DNA of 5,711 nucleotides from Kiritimatiellia bacterium (lineage in GTDB: Bacteria; Verrucomicrobiota; Kiritimatiellia; UBA8416; SLMC01): the NCBI GenBank assembly GCA_007133745.1, contig SLMC01000144.1, forward strand, positions 1 to 5,711, given 5' to 3'. The notes under the pieces are model-generated. The model ran no database searches. It saw only the letters and a program-made list of their open reading frames with translations, and had not been told where the DNA came from. This document shows positions 5,293-5,711 of this stretch, in pieces. The position numbers were made by a program, and so were the translations under genes. The first letter of the stretch is position 1. The number at the start of each line of letters is the position of its first letter.

Positions 5293-5301
5293 GGGGGGGG
5301 G
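5293..5301 (+). repeat. Run of nine G residues
   Basis: A homopolymer of nine Gs lies in the fliM-fliN spacer, between the two 8-base arrays. Such tracts are prone to slippage in replication and in sequencing. It is outside any gene, so length change could matter only through expression or structure. Confidence 0.8.
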
Positions 5302-5308
5302 ATGGAAT

Positions 5309-5348
5309 GTGCGTTCGTCTGTTCGTGCGTTGGTACGTTCGTGGAGAG
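5309..5348 (+). repeat. 8-base tandem repeat, second array after fliM
   Basis: Four 8-base units related to GTGCGTTC run from 5309 to 5340, with a degenerate fifth unit to 5348. It contains the second copy of the 22-base direct repeat found at 5198-5219 and follows the nine-G run. No coding or binding function is apparent. Confidence 0.75.
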
Positions 5349-5383
5349 GGCGGCAGGCTTGCCTCGGCGTAGCCTTGCGAAGC

Positions 5384-5418
5384 CGGGCGTCGGGCGTCGC
5401 GAGTCGGGTGTCGCGTAT
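5384..5418 (+). repeat. 7-base tandem repeat, five degenerate units
   Basis: Two identical CGGGCGT units are followed by three variants in the same 7-base register (for example CGGGTGT). The sequence just upstream (5352-5385) is rich in small complementary words such as GGCA/TGCC and CGGC/GCCG, suggesting local folding. The array is non-coding. Confidence 0.75.
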
Positions 5419-5442
5419 CGGCGCCGGAGGCCCTTTTAAATT

Positions 5443-5463
5443 TGAAATCTGAAATTCGAGATG
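5443..5463 (+). repeat. 7-base A/T-rich tandem repeat upstream of fliN
   Basis: Two near-identical units (TGAAATC and TGAAATT) and a third degenerate one form a 7-base array. It is much more AT-rich than the previous array, with which it shares only the period. It ends where the hairpin before the fliN ribosome binding site begins. Confidence 0.6.
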
Positions 5464-5478
5464 CGGGCGCTGGCCCGC
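5463..5478 (+). promoter_or_regulatory. GC-rich hairpin just before the fliN ribosome binding site
   Basis: GCGGGC at 5463-5468 pairs perfectly with GCCCGC at 5473-5478 around GCTG. Only three bases separate it from the GGGAGGA Shine-Dalgarno (5482-5488) of fliN. It could limit or protect initiation of fliN, or just be another spacer palindrome. No T-run follows. Confidence 0.45.
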
Positions 5479-5495
5479 CCTGGGAGGAATCCATT

Positions 5496-5711
5496 ATGGC
5501 CGACGAGAAAGCACAGGAAGAAACAGCGGAAACCGCACCTGACCAGAACGTTCAGGATGAAGCCGATATGGAAGCGCCCGAGGCCCCGGTCGAAGTGAGC
5601 CGCTTGGAAACGCCGGAGCTGGATGCAAACGCCAAGCCCGCTGCGACAAAAGCTGACGGCGATGTCAATTTGAGCATGATCATGGACATTCCCGTGGACC
5701 TGCACGTGGAA
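5496..5711 (+). CDS. fliN: Flagellar motor switch protein FliN, N-terminal part (3' end outside window)
   Basis: FliN forms the base of the C-ring with FliM and helps in switching and export-apparatus docking. Only 72 codons are present and the frame is open at the window end. Residues 1-56 are an acidic Ala/Glu/Pro-rich extension starting MADEKAQEET. The conserved SpoA-domain entry then begins with VNLSMIMDIPVDLHVE (57-72), the typical FliN opening. The short extension, with no CheC-like domain before SpoA, argues for FliN rather than the longer FliY. The position directly after fliM agrees. The ATG at 5496 has GGGAGGA at 5482-5488 with 7-base spacing. The N-terminus resembles that of FliL (MADEEQPKET) in composition, probably because both are acidic tails and not because of shared descent. 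Confidence 0.88.
   Translation, partial: MADEKAQEETAETAPDQNVQDEADMEAPEAPVEVSRLETPELDANAKPAATKADGDVNLSMIMDIPVDLHVE

Noticed and set aside
5171..5495. Small open frames in the fliM-fliN gap
   Set aside because: They translate repeat units and low-complexity sequence. None has a convincing Shine-Dalgarno or a recognisable product.

Overview
The window is a plus-strand segment of a flagellar operon from a diderm bacterium of moderately high GC content. It carries the 3' end of flgE, then flbD, motA, motB, a second motB-like gene, fliL, fliM, and the 5' end of fliN. The order flgE-flbD-motA-motB-fliL-fliM-fliN matches the order familiar from spirochaete flagellar operons, except for the extra motB-like gene. 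The GC-rich coding sequence and the repeat-laden spacers look more like an uncultured Hydrogenedentota, PVC-type or related lineage than a spirochaete. That placement is an impression without a search behind it and has low confidence.

Layout: 1-338 is the C-terminal part of the hook protein FlgE, and 429-635 is FlbD. After a 333-base repeat-filled gap come motA (969-1733) and motB (1726-2496), which overlap by 8 bases and both use GTG starts. A 107-base gap leads to the second MotB-like gene (2604-3323), then fliL (3340-3882). A 295-base gap with a long inverted repeat and a strong hairpin precedes fliM (4178-5170). A 325-base repeat-filled gap precedes fliN (5496 to the window end). Every convincing gene is on the plus strand.

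Together the genes encode the hook (FlgE), the torque-generating stator (MotA, MotB, MotB-like protein), the stator-associated protein FliL, and the switch/C-ring proteins FliM and FliN. The most interesting protein is the second MotB homologue. Its membrane segment aligns with that of MotB, but the ion-carrying aspartate is a serine. It could form an unusual heterodimeric stator or be a non-conducting accessory protein.

The spacers are the second unusual feature. Almost every sizeable gap holds degenerate head-to-tail repeats with unit lengths of 7, 8 or 9 bases and different unit sequences, together with palindromes, a duplicated 37-base unit and an imperfect long inverted repeat. Two spacers share a recognisable dispersed repeat. 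I found no convincing promoter consensus, tRNA, rRNA, CRISPR array, insertion sequence or transposase gene.
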